From contig NZ_CP011272.1 in the NCBI RefSeq assembly GCF_001610875.1, forward strand, positions 3,639,988-3,703,987: a stretch of DNA of 64,000 nt, read 5' to 3'. The translations under genes and the position numbers were made by a program. Each line of letters begins with the position of its first letter. Positions within the stretch are counted from its first letter, which is position 1. Positions 52,205-60,534 of the stretch are shown piece after piece. The stretch is from Pirellula sp. SH-Sr6A (GTDB taxonomy: Bacteria; Planctomycetota; Planctomycetia; Pirellulales; Pirellulaceae). The notes under the pieces are model-generated. The model was not told where the DNA came from. It ran no database searches and was given only the letters and a program-made list of their open reading frames with translations.

Positions 52205-52353
52205 GGGGGATCCTGAATAGGATTTCTCCTTCTTCTGCTACGATGCGTGTCGCTTTGGCGATGCGCATCCTGCATCCGTCCGGTCGCGCGCGATAGCACG
52301 GGACCTTCGACGGACCTTCCCTCCCACCCCAACCCTTGTACTGCTCAATAGAT

Positions 52354-53802
52354 ATGGCAACACCAATTACAGTCGCGCACGGTGATGGAATCGGTCCCGA
52401 GATCATGGCGGCGACCCTGCAAATAATCCAAGAGGCGGGAGCACAGCTCGATATCCAAACGATCGAGATCGGTGAAAAGCAATACCTCAAAGGTAACTTG
52501 GCGGGGATCGAGCCCAACGCGTTTCAAAGTTTGCGAGAGACCAAGGTTTTCTTGAAGGCTCCGATCACGACGCCGCAGGGTGGCGGGTTCAAGTCGTTGA
52601 ACGTGACGACGCGCAAGGCATTCGGGCTTTATGCCAACGTCCGTCCTTGCTTGAGCTACGCACCGTTTGTCGAGACCAAGCATCCGAAGATGGATGTTGT
52701 CATCGTCCGGGAAAACGAAGAGGACTTGTACGCGGGGATCGAGCACCGTCATACGATCGACGTTATGCAGTGTCTGAAGCTCATAAGCCGACCTGGCTCC
52801 GAGAAGATCGTTCGCTATGCGTTCGAGTACGCGCGGGCTTACGGTCGCAAAAAGGTGACTTGCTTCACCAAAGACAACATCATGAAGCTGACCGACGGTC
52901 TCTTTCATAAGATCTTTGACGAGATCGCGGCGGAGTATCCCGACATCGAGAACGAGCATTGGATCGTCGACATCGGTGCCGCCAAGCTGGCCGATACACC
53001 GGAAGTTTTCGACGTGGTCGTCATGCCGAACTTGTACGGCGATATTCTCTCGGACGTCGCGGCCCAGATTGCAGGTTCGGTTGGATTGGCAGGTAGTGCG
53101 AACATTGGCGACGGTTGTGCGATGTTCGAAGCGATCCACGGTTCGGCACCTCGCCGCGCCGGTCAGAATTTGGCCAACCCCTCCGGACTTTTCTTAGGCG
53201 CGGTTCAGATGCTCGTCCACATCGGGCAAGCGTCGGTAGCCGAGTTGGCTCACAACGCGTGGCTCAAGACGATCGAAGACGGCATCCATACGTATGACAT
53301 CTTCGACGACAAGGTTTCCAAGCAAAAGGTTGGAACCAAGGAGTTTGCCCAAGCGGTCGTGGACCGAATTGGCAAGAAACCAGAAGTCCTCAAGGCGGTC
53401 GACTATTCGAAGGCACCTTCGAAGCCACTGACCAGCCGACCACCCTATGTGCGATCGCAAGAGAAGCGAGAACTGGTCGGTGCGGACGTGTTCTGCGCGT
53501 TCACGGGCAAGCCCGATGAGCTTGCGGCCAAGCTGAAGCCTTGCGAGGCGGACGGGTTGGTTCTCGAGATGCTCAGCAACCGCGGAATGAAGGTATGGCC
53601 AGGCGGAATGGAAGAGACATTCCTCGTCGACGTCTACCGATGCCGATTCCAAATTCCAGAAGGGACTCCGGGAGCGGTCGAGCACAAAGCCATCACTGCT
53701 TTGATGGATCGCATTCTCAAAGCGGGCGTCGAGTTCGTGAAGATGGAAGGTCTTTTCAATTTCGACGGCAAGCCTGGATTCTCCAGAGGCCAAGGACAAT
53801 AA
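52354..53802 (+). CDS. icd: Isocitrate dehydrogenase, NADP-dependent, Thermus type
   Basis: A 482-residue isocitrate/isopropylmalate-family dehydrogenase starting MATPITVAHGDGIGPEIM at 52354. Substrate and metal residues are visible in LYANVRPCLSYAPF, VIVRENEEDLYAGIEHRHT and NLYGDILSDVAAQI, and the coenzyme segment is AIHGSAPRRAGQNLANPSG. An extra C-terminal domain of ~140 residues (from ADVFCAFTGKPDELA) is typical of the large Thermus/Rickettsia-type enzymes, twice the organisation of the short family members. The reaction is oxidative decarboxylation of isocitrate to 2-oxoglutarate in the TCA cycle. The NADP preference is inferred from the family. Confidence 0.93.
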   Translation: MATPITVAHGDGIGPEIMAATLQIIQEAGAQLDIQTIEIGEKQYLKGNLAGIEPNAFQSLRETKVFLKAPITTPQGGGFKSLNVTTRKAFGLYANVRPCLSYAPFVETKHPKMDVVIVRENEEDLYAGIEHRHTIDVMQCLKLISRPGSEKIVRYAFEYARAYGRKKVTCFTKDNIMKLTDGLFHKIFDEIAAEYPDIENEHWIVDIGAAKLADTPEVFDVVVMPNLYGDILSDVAAQIAGSVGLAGSANIGDGCAMFEAIHGSAPRRAGQNLANPSGLFLGAVQMLVHIGQASVAELAHNAWLKTIEDGIHTYDIFDDKVSKQKVGTKEFAQAVVDRIGKKPEVLKAVDYSKAPSKPLTSRPPYVRSQEKRELVGADVFCAFTGKPDELAAKLKPCEADGLVLEMLSNRGMKVWPGGMEETFLVDVYRCRFQIPEGTPGAVEHKAITALMDRILKAGVEFVKMEGLFNFDGKPGFSRGQGQ

Positions 53803-53825
53803 TCCGGATCTCGGCCTTGCCATCA

Positions 53826-53848
53826 GCTACCCGCCGCTGGGCGGTAGC
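53826..53848 (+). terminator. Hairpin downstream of icd
   Basis: GCTA(C)CCGCC pairs with GGCGGTAGC through a 9-bp stem with a single bulge, loop GCTG, beginning 24 bases after the icd stop. The sequence after it has no T tract, so rho-independent activity is uncertain. Confidence 0.4.
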
Positions 53849-53898
53849 CCCGGTGAAGGGGGTACGATTCGGTTGGCAGGCACAGGCGACACGGAGGG

Positions 53899-55095
53899 AT
53901 GGTCGATAGGATGGTACGAGAGCGAAAACTGACGGAGGGTGATGTCGAACCGGCATCCGGACGTGGCAAGGCCAGCGCCGCGAAACGTTCGGACATAGGT
54001 GGCATTCCCCCCGTCGCCCGCGGTACACCCATCGCTCCTCCATCTGCAAAGGGATCATCGATGTCGCCAGACGAAGACTACGATTCGGAGTCGGAGGGGC
54101 TCGACGATAACGGCATCGGGTTGGGCGTTTCGGGGCAGGGTAATGTTCCGGCGTCCGACAACGATACGATTCTGCGTCCCAAACGCATTGCGGACATGGT
54201 CGGGCAGACCGAAGTCATGGATGTCCTGCATATTGCGATCGATGCCGCGAAGAAACGCGGTGAGCAGTTGGGACATATTCTTTTTGATGGCCCTCCGGGG
54301 CTGGGCAAGACCACGTTTGCGACATGCATCCCTCGCGAGATGGGGGTTCATGTGGAAATGACGACCGGGCCGAGTCTCAAGGCGCCGAAGGAACTGATTC
54401 CCTACCTCACGAATTTGGAGCGAGGTTCCGTCCTCTTCATCGACGAGATCCATCGTTTGCCCAAGCCCGTGGAGGAGTTCCTCTACACAGCCATGGAGGA
54501 CTTTCGCATCGACATCGTCGTGGGAGAAGGGGTCAATGCGAGAACGTTGAATTTGGCGTTGCAGCCGTTTACTTTGATCGGTGCGACGACGCGGGCCGGG
54601 ATGCTTAGCGGACCGCTTCGGGATCGCTTTCATATTCGGCAGCATCTCGGTTACTACGACGTCGAAGATTTAGTCGAGATCTTGATGCGCAACGCCAAGA
54701 AGCTTCGAGTCGAGCTGCGGCCGGACGCGGCGGAAGAGATCGCGCGCCGAGCGCGGGGTACTCCCCGCATTGCGAACAATCGCTTCCTGTGGGTACGGGA
54801 TTACGCCATGAGCAAATCCGATGGAGTCGTCACCAAGGGTGTGACAGGCAAAGCGTTGGAGATGATGGGGATCGACGGGATCGGGTTGGATCGGCAGGAT
54901 CGCCGGTATCTAGAGACCTTGATTCGCGTGTTCCATGGCGGTCCGGCGGGTGTTGAGGCGTTGGGGCATACGATGAGCGTGTCGTCCGATACGCTCGAGG
55001 ATGAAGTCGAGCCGTTTCTTTTGCGGAGCGAGCTCATTATTCGAACGCAGCGTGGTCGATGCGCGACACCTCGCGCCTTTGCGATGTTCAAGTAA
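53899..55095 (+). CDS. ruvB: Holliday junction helicase RuvB with N-terminal extension
   Basis: A 398-residue RuvB, the branch-migration motor working with RuvA. The first ~88 residues are a disordered, acidic and Ser/Pro-rich extension not found in typical 330-350-residue RuvB. The core begins LRPKRIADMVGQTEVMD. Walker A is GPPGLGKTTFA, Walker B is FIDEIHRLP, sensor/arginine finger GATTRAGMLSGPLRDRFH, and the C-terminal winged helix ends LEDEVEPFLLRSELIIRTQR. The start at 53899 has GGAGGG immediately before it, too close; 53911, four codons later, has better spacing and could be the true start. No ruvA or ruvC is adjacent. Confidence 0.95.
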   Translation: MVDRMVRERKLTEGDVEPASGRGKASAAKRSDIGGIPPVARGTPIAPPSAKGSSMSPDEDYDSESEGLDDNGIGLGVSGQGNVPASDNDTILRPKRIADMVGQTEVMDVLHIAIDAAKKRGEQLGHILFDGPPGLGKTTFATCIPREMGVHVEMTTGPSLKAPKELIPYLTNLERGSVLFIDEIHRLPKPVEEFLYTAMEDFRIDIVVGEGVNARTLNLALQPFTLIGATTRAGMLSGPLRDRFHIRQHLGYYDVEDLVEILMRNAKKLRVELRPDAAEEIARRARGTPRIANNRFLWVRDYAMSKSDGVVTKGVTGKALEMMGIDGIGLDRQDRRYLETLIRVFHGGPAGVEALGHTMSVSSDTLEDEVEPFLLRSELIIRTQRGRCATPRAFAMFK

Positions 55096-55189
55096 TCTTT
55101 GGTTCGAATCGTCCCTTCTCTTGAATTTCGAATAAGATAAGACCGTCCGCGACGATCGTATTTTACCTCACCCTGTCTTTGCTTCGAAT

Positions 55190-56881
55190 ATGCCTTATTT
55201 GGATGCAGTCACCGGTCCGGCGATGGGCCGCCGATACAATCTCGATGCAAATCAATACGTACTCGGTCGGCATCCTGACTGCGATATCGTCTTGGAGAGC
55301 GGCTCGGTTTCCCGGCAGCACGCGAAACTGATTCGCTCCGGAGTCGGTTATGCCCTCGAGGACTTGAAGAGTCGGAACGGCACCTTCGTAAACGGTCGAT
55401 TGATCGGCGACACCACCCAGTTGGTCGAAGGGGATTCGATCCGCATTTGCGACATCGAGCTCACCTTTCATGAGGACGGCCAAGCCTCCGAGCTGTCCGT
55501 TGGGGGTACGGAAAGTTCGGCGTTGGGAATCATGATGGTGGACGATGGCGAGGAGGCTCCTTCGAGCCGTTCGGTCACGGCCAAACTCGACGTTCGCGGC
55601 AGTCATTTCGGTGTTCAGATCAACGCATCACCCGAGGCCAAATTATCGGCTGTTTTGGAGATCATGAAGAATTTGGGCAAGGCGGTCTCGCTCGACGAGG
55701 TGTTGCCCAAGGTGCTTGATTCCCTCTTCAATATCTTCATCCAAGCGGACCGCGGATTCATCATCTTGAAGGATGACCAGGGCCAACTGACCCCTCGATG
55801 GGTGAAAACACGGCGCCCTGATCAAGAAGAGATGGTCCGCGTCTCCCGCACGGTCCTTCGCGAAGTAATGCAAAAGCGCGAGGCGGTGATCTCGCTCGAT
55901 GCGGGCTCCGATTCTCGATTCGAAATGAGCCAGAGCATTGCCGATTTTCGGATCCGTTCGATGATCGTCGCCCCCCTTTTGAATAGCGAGGGGGAACCTC
56001 TCGGGGCCATCCAGATCGACACCATCCAACAAAAGGGTGGGTTCGAAAACAAGGACCTTGAGATTTTGGTCGGGGTCGCCAATCAAGCGGGAATCGCAAT
56101 CGAGAATGCGCAACTGCACGAACAAGTCGTTGCACAGAAGTTGGTTGAGCAGGATTTGGAGTTGGCGAGGCAGGTTCAGTTGGCTTTCTTGCCGAGGCAT
56201 TCGCCGGAGATACCAGGATATTCCTTTTATCAGTTCTACAATCCTGCCAATCAGATAGGTGGGGACTACTTCGATTACATCGAGCTCTCCAATCAGCGAT
56301 TGGCAGTGGTCATGGCAGACGTGGTAGGGCATGGAGTGGCTGCGGCGATGTTCATGGCCAAGTTATCGGCGGAGACCCGGTTTGCTTTCGCCACCATCGA
56401 CGATCCTCGGCGGGCGGTCGCGACGCTGAACGATCGCATCACGGCGTTGGAAGCCGAGCGATTCATCACCATGACTGCGGTCGTGTTGGATTATGCGGCC
56501 CACAAAGCGACCATTGTGATCGCGGGTCATATGCCTCCAATTTTGCTGACCAGCAAGAAGGAAATTCAGGAACCGGGCGAGAGCGTGGGTGGTCCACCCT
56601 TGGGAATTATTCCAGGCTTGGAATTTGAATCGGCAGAGATCGAGCTTCAGCCGGGCGAGTCGCTCACATTGTACACCGACGGGATATTCGAGGCCCCCAA
56701 TGCAGCGGGTGTTCAATATTCGATCGATCGGGTACGGCAACAAGTTCGGCAGAACGGGGGCAGCATTGCCGCGACGGGGAACGAGATCGTTTCGCACGTT
56801 AAGAAGCACATCATAGGGTGCGACCAAGAAGACGACATGTGCCTCGTCATCCTCGGCCGCGACCGTCCCGCAACAGCCTAG
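55190..56881 (+). CDS. FHA-GAF-SpoIIE protein phosphatase (RsbU-like)
   Basis: A 563-residue cytoplasmic signalling protein. Residues 1-95 are an FHA domain (YVLGRHPDCDIVLESGSVSR, LEDLKSRNGTFVNGR), which binds phosphothreonine. Residues about 145-310 form a GAF domain (AVSLDEVLPKVLDSLFNIFI). A helical linker of ~35 residues leads to a SpoIIE/PP2C phosphatase (345-560) with GGDYFDYIEL, VVMADVVGHGVAAAMFMAKL and LTLYTDGIFEAPN carrying the metal-binding Asp residues. Such proteins dephosphorylate STAS-domain anti-anti-sigma factors. Coupled with the kinases nearby, it probably reads phosphorylation state. No partner STAS gene is in the window. Confidence 0.93.
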   Translation: MPYLDAVTGPAMGRRYNLDANQYVLGRHPDCDIVLESGSVSRQHAKLIRSGVGYALEDLKSRNGTFVNGRLIGDTTQLVEGDSIRICDIELTFHEDGQASELSVGGTESSALGIMMVDDGEEAPSSRSVTAKLDVRGSHFGVQINASPEAKLSAVLEIMKNLGKAVSLDEVLPKVLDSLFNIFIQADRGFIILKDDQGQLTPRWVKTRRPDQEEMVRVSRTVLREVMQKREAVISLDAGSDSRFEMSQSIADFRIRSMIVAPLLNSEGEPLGAIQIDTIQQKGGFENKDLEILVGVANQAGIAIENAQLHEQVVAQKLVEQDLELARQVQLAFLPRHSPEIPGYSFYQFYNPANQIGGDYFDYIELSNQRLAVVMADVVGHGVAAAMFMAKLSAETRFAFATIDDPRRAVATLNDRITALEAERFITMTAVVLDYAAHKATIVIAGHMPPILLTSKKEIQEPGESVGGPPLGIIPGLEFESAEIELQPGESLTLYTDGIFEAPNAAGVQYSIDRVRQQVRQNGGSIAATGNEIVSHVKKHIIGCDQEDDMCLVILGRDRPATA

Positions 56882-56965
56882 CCGGTTTTGGTCCCGCCGT
56901 TCTCGATCCTCTCTTTAGAAGAGTGTTGTCCGCTTTCGCTCCGAGAACGACATCCACGACTTATT

Positions 56966-57610
56966 TCACTCGTCTCCTCCGTCCATATTCTCTAAGCCTT
57001 CCAGTTCGGTACGCAGTCGATGGAGGACGCGCGAGCGGGCCTTGTAAACAGCCCAACGGGATAGGGAAAGTTCCTCAGCGACCGACTCGGGTGATTGACC
57101 ATCGACGGTCGTCCGCCAGAATGCTTGCCAAGTGTTCGGTTCGAAATGGTTCCGAATCAGCGCGATCGCGCGACCCAGTACCGCTTTCCGATCCGCAGCG
57201 ATCTCTCCGGAGGCATGGGACCCTTCGTACGATTTAGAGTAATCGTCTTCGTCCATAATTTGATTCAATCGCGCTACGTTCGTGCTACCTCCGCATGCAC
57301 CCAATCGATCTGGGGCGCCACGGATCCAGTCGGCTGTTTTGTTGCGAGCGATAGTCCATAGCCAACCTCGAAAGGTTGCATCGGGTCGAGACGAGTCAAA
57401 ACTGCCGATTCGCAATGCGACTGCGGATAAAGTTTCTTGTGTAACGTCTGCGGCGTCCTGGGGCATCAAACCGTTACGTCGGCTCCACGTGTAAATAAGC
57501 GGTCCGTAGATCTGAATGAGACGCTGCCAAGCTTCGTTATCGCCGGCGACAGCACGTCCGATCAAGCTCGGTGAGGCAGTCTCCCAACTCGGGGTATCGG
57601 TAGTGGGCAT
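56966..57610 (-). CDS. ECF-type sigma factor, divergent from a kinase gene
   Basis: A 214-residue sigma-70 family protein. ATG at 57610 gives MPTTDTPSWETASPSLIGRA; the longer frame to 57697 would invade the kinase promoter. Region 2 is AVAGDNEAWQRLIQIYGPLI to MPQDAADVTQETLSAV, and region 2/3 includes RGWLWTIARNKTADWIRGAP. Region 4 is TTVDGQSPESVAEELSLSRW, then AVYKARSRVLHRLRTEL. It is transcribed away from a Ser/Thr kinase with a zinc-finger N-terminus (111-bp gap). The divergent arrangement suggests the pair forms a regulatory module, perhaps autoregulated by this sigma factor. Confidence 0.92.
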   Translation of the reverse strand: MPTTDTPSWETASPSLIGRAVAGDNEAWQRLIQIYGPLIYTWSRRNGLMPQDAADVTQETLSAVALRIGSFDSSRPDATFRGWLWTIARNKTADWIRGAPDRLGACGGSTNVARLNQIMDEDDYSKSYEGSHASGEIAADRKAVLGRAIALIRNHFEPNTWQAFWRTTVDGQSPESVAEELSLSRWAVYKARSRVLHRLRTELEGLENMDGGDE

Positions 57611-57721
57611 GCGATTGGCTTTCTTGGAGTGTCCAACGTTTCCGATGAGCTTGTATCCGGTCTTTTGGGGCTCGTCCCAAGCAGCACACCGGAGCATTGC
57701 AAAATTCTATACTACGAGAAC
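57611..57721. promoter_or_regulatory. Divergent sigma/kinase promoter region with TATACT
   Basis: TATACT at 57708-57713 sits only 8 bases before the kinase ATG. If it is a -10 element, transcription would start almost at the ATG, giving a leaderless mRNA, or would favour the second ATG at 57728. No good -35 lies upstream. No palindromic operator was seen. Confidence 0.3.
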
Positions 57722-60514
57722 ATGAACATGATCGCAAACCAAGTCCCGTGCTTAAAAACCGAGGCGCTCGCCGATTTGCTTGCAGGGCGTCTTCCAGCAG
57801 ATCGCTTTACCGAGGCGCTGGAGCATGTCGAAACCTGTGACCACTGCACGCGGGCTGCGGAGACCCTTAGCCAGGAAGAGCCCAGCCATTGGGTGAAGCG
57901 TGCCTTGCATGGGGCTGAAGCACCCCTTTACGATCACGAACCCGAATGCCAGGCGGTGATGGGGAGTTTGCTTCTACAAGCATCGACGCTTGGGAAATCC
58001 CACTCCAAATCCATGCTTCCCATCGCGACGTTAGGTCCCTATCGACTGTTGAACTGGATTGGGGCAGGTGGCATGGGATCGGTCTATATGGCCGAACATC
58101 GGAGATTGAAGCGGATGGCCGCGATCAAACTCTTGCCTCGTGAAAAGTCGCTTCAGCCGGGATGGCTAGACCGATTCAATCGCGAGATGACTTCCGTTGC
58201 AGCTCTGGAGCATCCGCATGTCGTTCGGGCCATCGATGCTGGGGAAGATGGTCCATGGCATTATTTAGTCATGGAATACCTCGATGGCGCGGACCTGAGT
58301 CAAGTGTGCCGCCGGATGGGGGAACTTCCTCTCCGTACCTCCTGCGAATTGATTCGACAGGCGGCTTTAGGGCTCGATGCTATTCATTCTCTGGGTATGA
58401 CACATCGCGACATCAAGCCTTCGAATCTCTTCTTGACTCGCGCAGGTGTTGTTAAATTGCTTGATCTAGGTCTCGTCTTGTCGGGCGATTCCCCGCTGGC
58501 AGCCGATGAACGATTGACAACTGTGGGGCACTTGATGGGAACGCTTCCCTATATGGCGCCGGAGCAGTTGAAGGATGCTAGCAGCGTGGATTGGCGAGCC
58601 GATCTCTACAGTCTCGGTGCCACGCTCTTTCGATTGCTGACAGGACGTCCCCCCCATGGGAAGACTAAGAATTTCGCGATGGCTGTTCAGATCATCAGCA
58701 ACGGTCCGTGTCCTTCGATCGCAACGGTTAGAAACGACTTGCCTGACGAATTGGTTCAACTTCTCGATCGGATGTTGAGTCACGATCCTGCGATCCGCCC
58801 GAAGTCTGCGTTGGAGGTGGCTAAATCGCTCACACCGTTCTGCGATGATTCCGCACCAAAGGGCTTGATTCGAATGGCTATGCAAACAAAAGAGAGAGGC
58901 GAGGGGGAACCGAGTGGTCTCCTTTACTCTGGTTCGCGTCCACCCAATTCGAGTGCTAAAGATGTCACGGTGGAGAGCCGAGCGAATGGCCGGAAACCTC
59001 GTTGGCCTAAATGGATCGTAGCGGGAATGGCGCCCCTAGCCTTTTTGGCAGGGATCTACCTCACGATCGCGACCGATCAAGGTACTTTGATCATTGAATC
59101 GGATGAGCCAGGGGTCAGCGTGAGAGTTTCTCAGGAAGACAAAGTGATCGAATCGATGCGTGTCGAACAAAGTGCCAAGTCGCTGAGGCTGCAAAGCGGC
59201 GTGTACCGCATCGAGCTATCCGGCGTTGAAAACGATGGCTTGGTGCTTAGTGATTCGAAAGTCTTCTTGATGCGAGGGGATAGAAAGATTGTCACTATCC
59301 ACCGCAACACGAACGAGCTCCTGTCTACGCCCGATGGGGAAGTCCTTTCCTCGGAAAGATTCTATCAAGGTAAAACGTTTGATGAATGGAAGGTGATTCT
59401 GCAGAAGGAAAGAGATGTTGCATCGATTGCGCAAGCAATGCAGGCCCTCCAACGGCTCGCCGAAACCGATGCAGAGAAAGCGACAGCCGCTCGGTTATGT
59501 TTGTTGCCCGCTAGGCAACTGGGCGGGCTAGTCATTTCTGGCCGTCCACAATCGGGAGTTCCTGCGCATCATTCTGGATGGTTCATGACGGAACTAGCAG
59601 ACGTCTACGGTGGTTTTCTCCCAGAACCGGGGCTGACGGCCATGATCGAAGAGTTCGAAACTGGCAACAAGCAAAGCGTTTCGGCCTGCTTTCTTCTCCT
59701 AGGTCGATTCGAAAGTGAAGCTGTGGGACAACCTGGAACGCGCGTTCAATGGACATTTCCGGAATTCGTTCAGGAACTCGTTAAGACCCAAGACGGGCGG
59801 GAAAAAGCGAAACGACTGGAATCATCTATGTCTAAGTGGTTTAGCAGGGAGACGCTTCTCGATGATCCGCTTTCTCATAGTATTACCTTGCAACGAGTAA
59901 TGGTATTGGATGTTCTCGGTAGGAGTCTTGCCGAGGATACCCAGGTCGTTGAGCTTGCAGAACGATTGACGAAGTTAGCGGATGACGTGATTGTCAATGG
60001 TGAACACATTTCACAGCAGTTAAAAGGTGGGATGGGAGGAGTTAGCAACCCCAACTATCGCGGCGTGAGTCTTGGCCGCAGTCCCATTTCTGCTTGGGAG
60101 GCATTTGTATTTAGTAGGGCTCTCGATAGATTGCCCAAGATTTCTATTCTCCTCGGTTTGCTGGAACCAACTCACATTCTCGGTGCTGAGCGAGAAAAAC
60201 AATTGTTCGAGGCGTTTGAGCGATACGCGGAAGAAAACCCCCGGGAAACAGCCAAAGCCGTCGTCATCCATTTGGAACGATTGGAGACGTTCGGGCATTC
60301 GCGTGTTATGGGAGGTGGACTAGATACGCGGCGTTCGGAGCAAGACACTCGTCCGCAGGTTGCCAAAGCTCTCCTGATGACGCAGAGTATCGATTTGCCG
60401 AATGTCATCGAATCCATAGAAAAAGGGATCACGACACCCGATCCCGGGTGCCTCTTTTCTCTCGAGGAGTTGAAAGATCTACAGCGTCGATTGAAACAGA
60501 AGCTTACGCCATGA
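57722..60514 (+). CDS. Transmembrane Ser/Thr protein kinase with anti-sigma-like zinc finger
   Basis: A 930-residue kinase starting MNMIANQVPCLKTEAL. Residues 14-42 form a small helical domain ending HVETCDHC, an exact H-x3-C-x2-C (His35, Cys39, Cys42) as in zinc-binding anti-sigma factors. The kinase domain spans about 100-380: GAGGMGSVYMAEH, Lys136, HRDIKPSNL (228-236), DLG in place of DFG (248-250) and GTLPYMAPEQ. One membrane helix lies at about 431-455 (WIVAGMAPLAFLAGIYL), then a PEGA-like segment (ESDEPGVSVRVSQEDKVI) and a long extracytoplasmic region of unknown fold. It is divergent from an ECF sigma gene, its likely partner. Confidence 0.92.
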   Translation: MNMIANQVPCLKTEALADLLAGRLPADRFTEALEHVETCDHCTRAAETLSQEEPSHWVKRALHGAEAPLYDHEPECQAVMGSLLLQASTLGKSHSKSMLPIATLGPYRLLNWIGAGGMGSVYMAEHRRLKRMAAIKLLPREKSLQPGWLDRFNREMTSVAALEHPHVVRAIDAGEDGPWHYLVMEYLDGADLSQVCRRMGELPLRTSCELIRQAALGLDAIHSLGMTHRDIKPSNLFLTRAGVVKLLDLGLVLSGDSPLAADERLTTVGHLMGTLPYMAPEQLKDASSVDWRADLYSLGATLFRLLTGRPPHGKTKNFAMAVQIISNGPCPSIATVRNDLPDELVQLLDRMLSHDPAIRPKSALEVAKSLTPFCDDSAPKGLIRMAMQTKERGEGEPSGLLYSGSRPPNSSAKDVTVESRANGRKPRWPKWIVAGMAPLAFLAGIYLTIATDQGTLIIESDEPGVSVRVSQEDKVIESMRVEQSAKSLRLQSGVYRIELSGVENDGLVLSDSKVFLMRGDRKIVTIHRNTNELLSTPDGEVLSSERFYQGKTFDEWKVILQKERDVASIAQAMQALQRLAETDAEKATAARLCLLPARQLGGLVISGRPQSGVPAHHSGWFMTELADVYGGFLPEPGLTAMIEEFETGNKQSVSACFLLLGRFESEAVGQPGTRVQWTFPEFVQELVKTQDGREKAKRLESSMSKWFSRETLLDDPLSHSITLQRVMVLDVLGRSLAEDTQVVELAERLTKLADDVIVNGEHISQQLKGGMGGVSNPNYRGVSLGRSPISAWEAFVFSRALDRLPKISILLGLLEPTHILGAEREKQLFEAFERYAEENPRETAKAVVIHLERLETFGHSRVMGGGLDTRRSEQDTRPQVAKALLMTQSIDLPNVIESIEKGITTPDPGCLFSLEELKDLQRRLKQKLTP

Positions 60515-60534
60515 CCCCTGTTACGAAGTGACGA

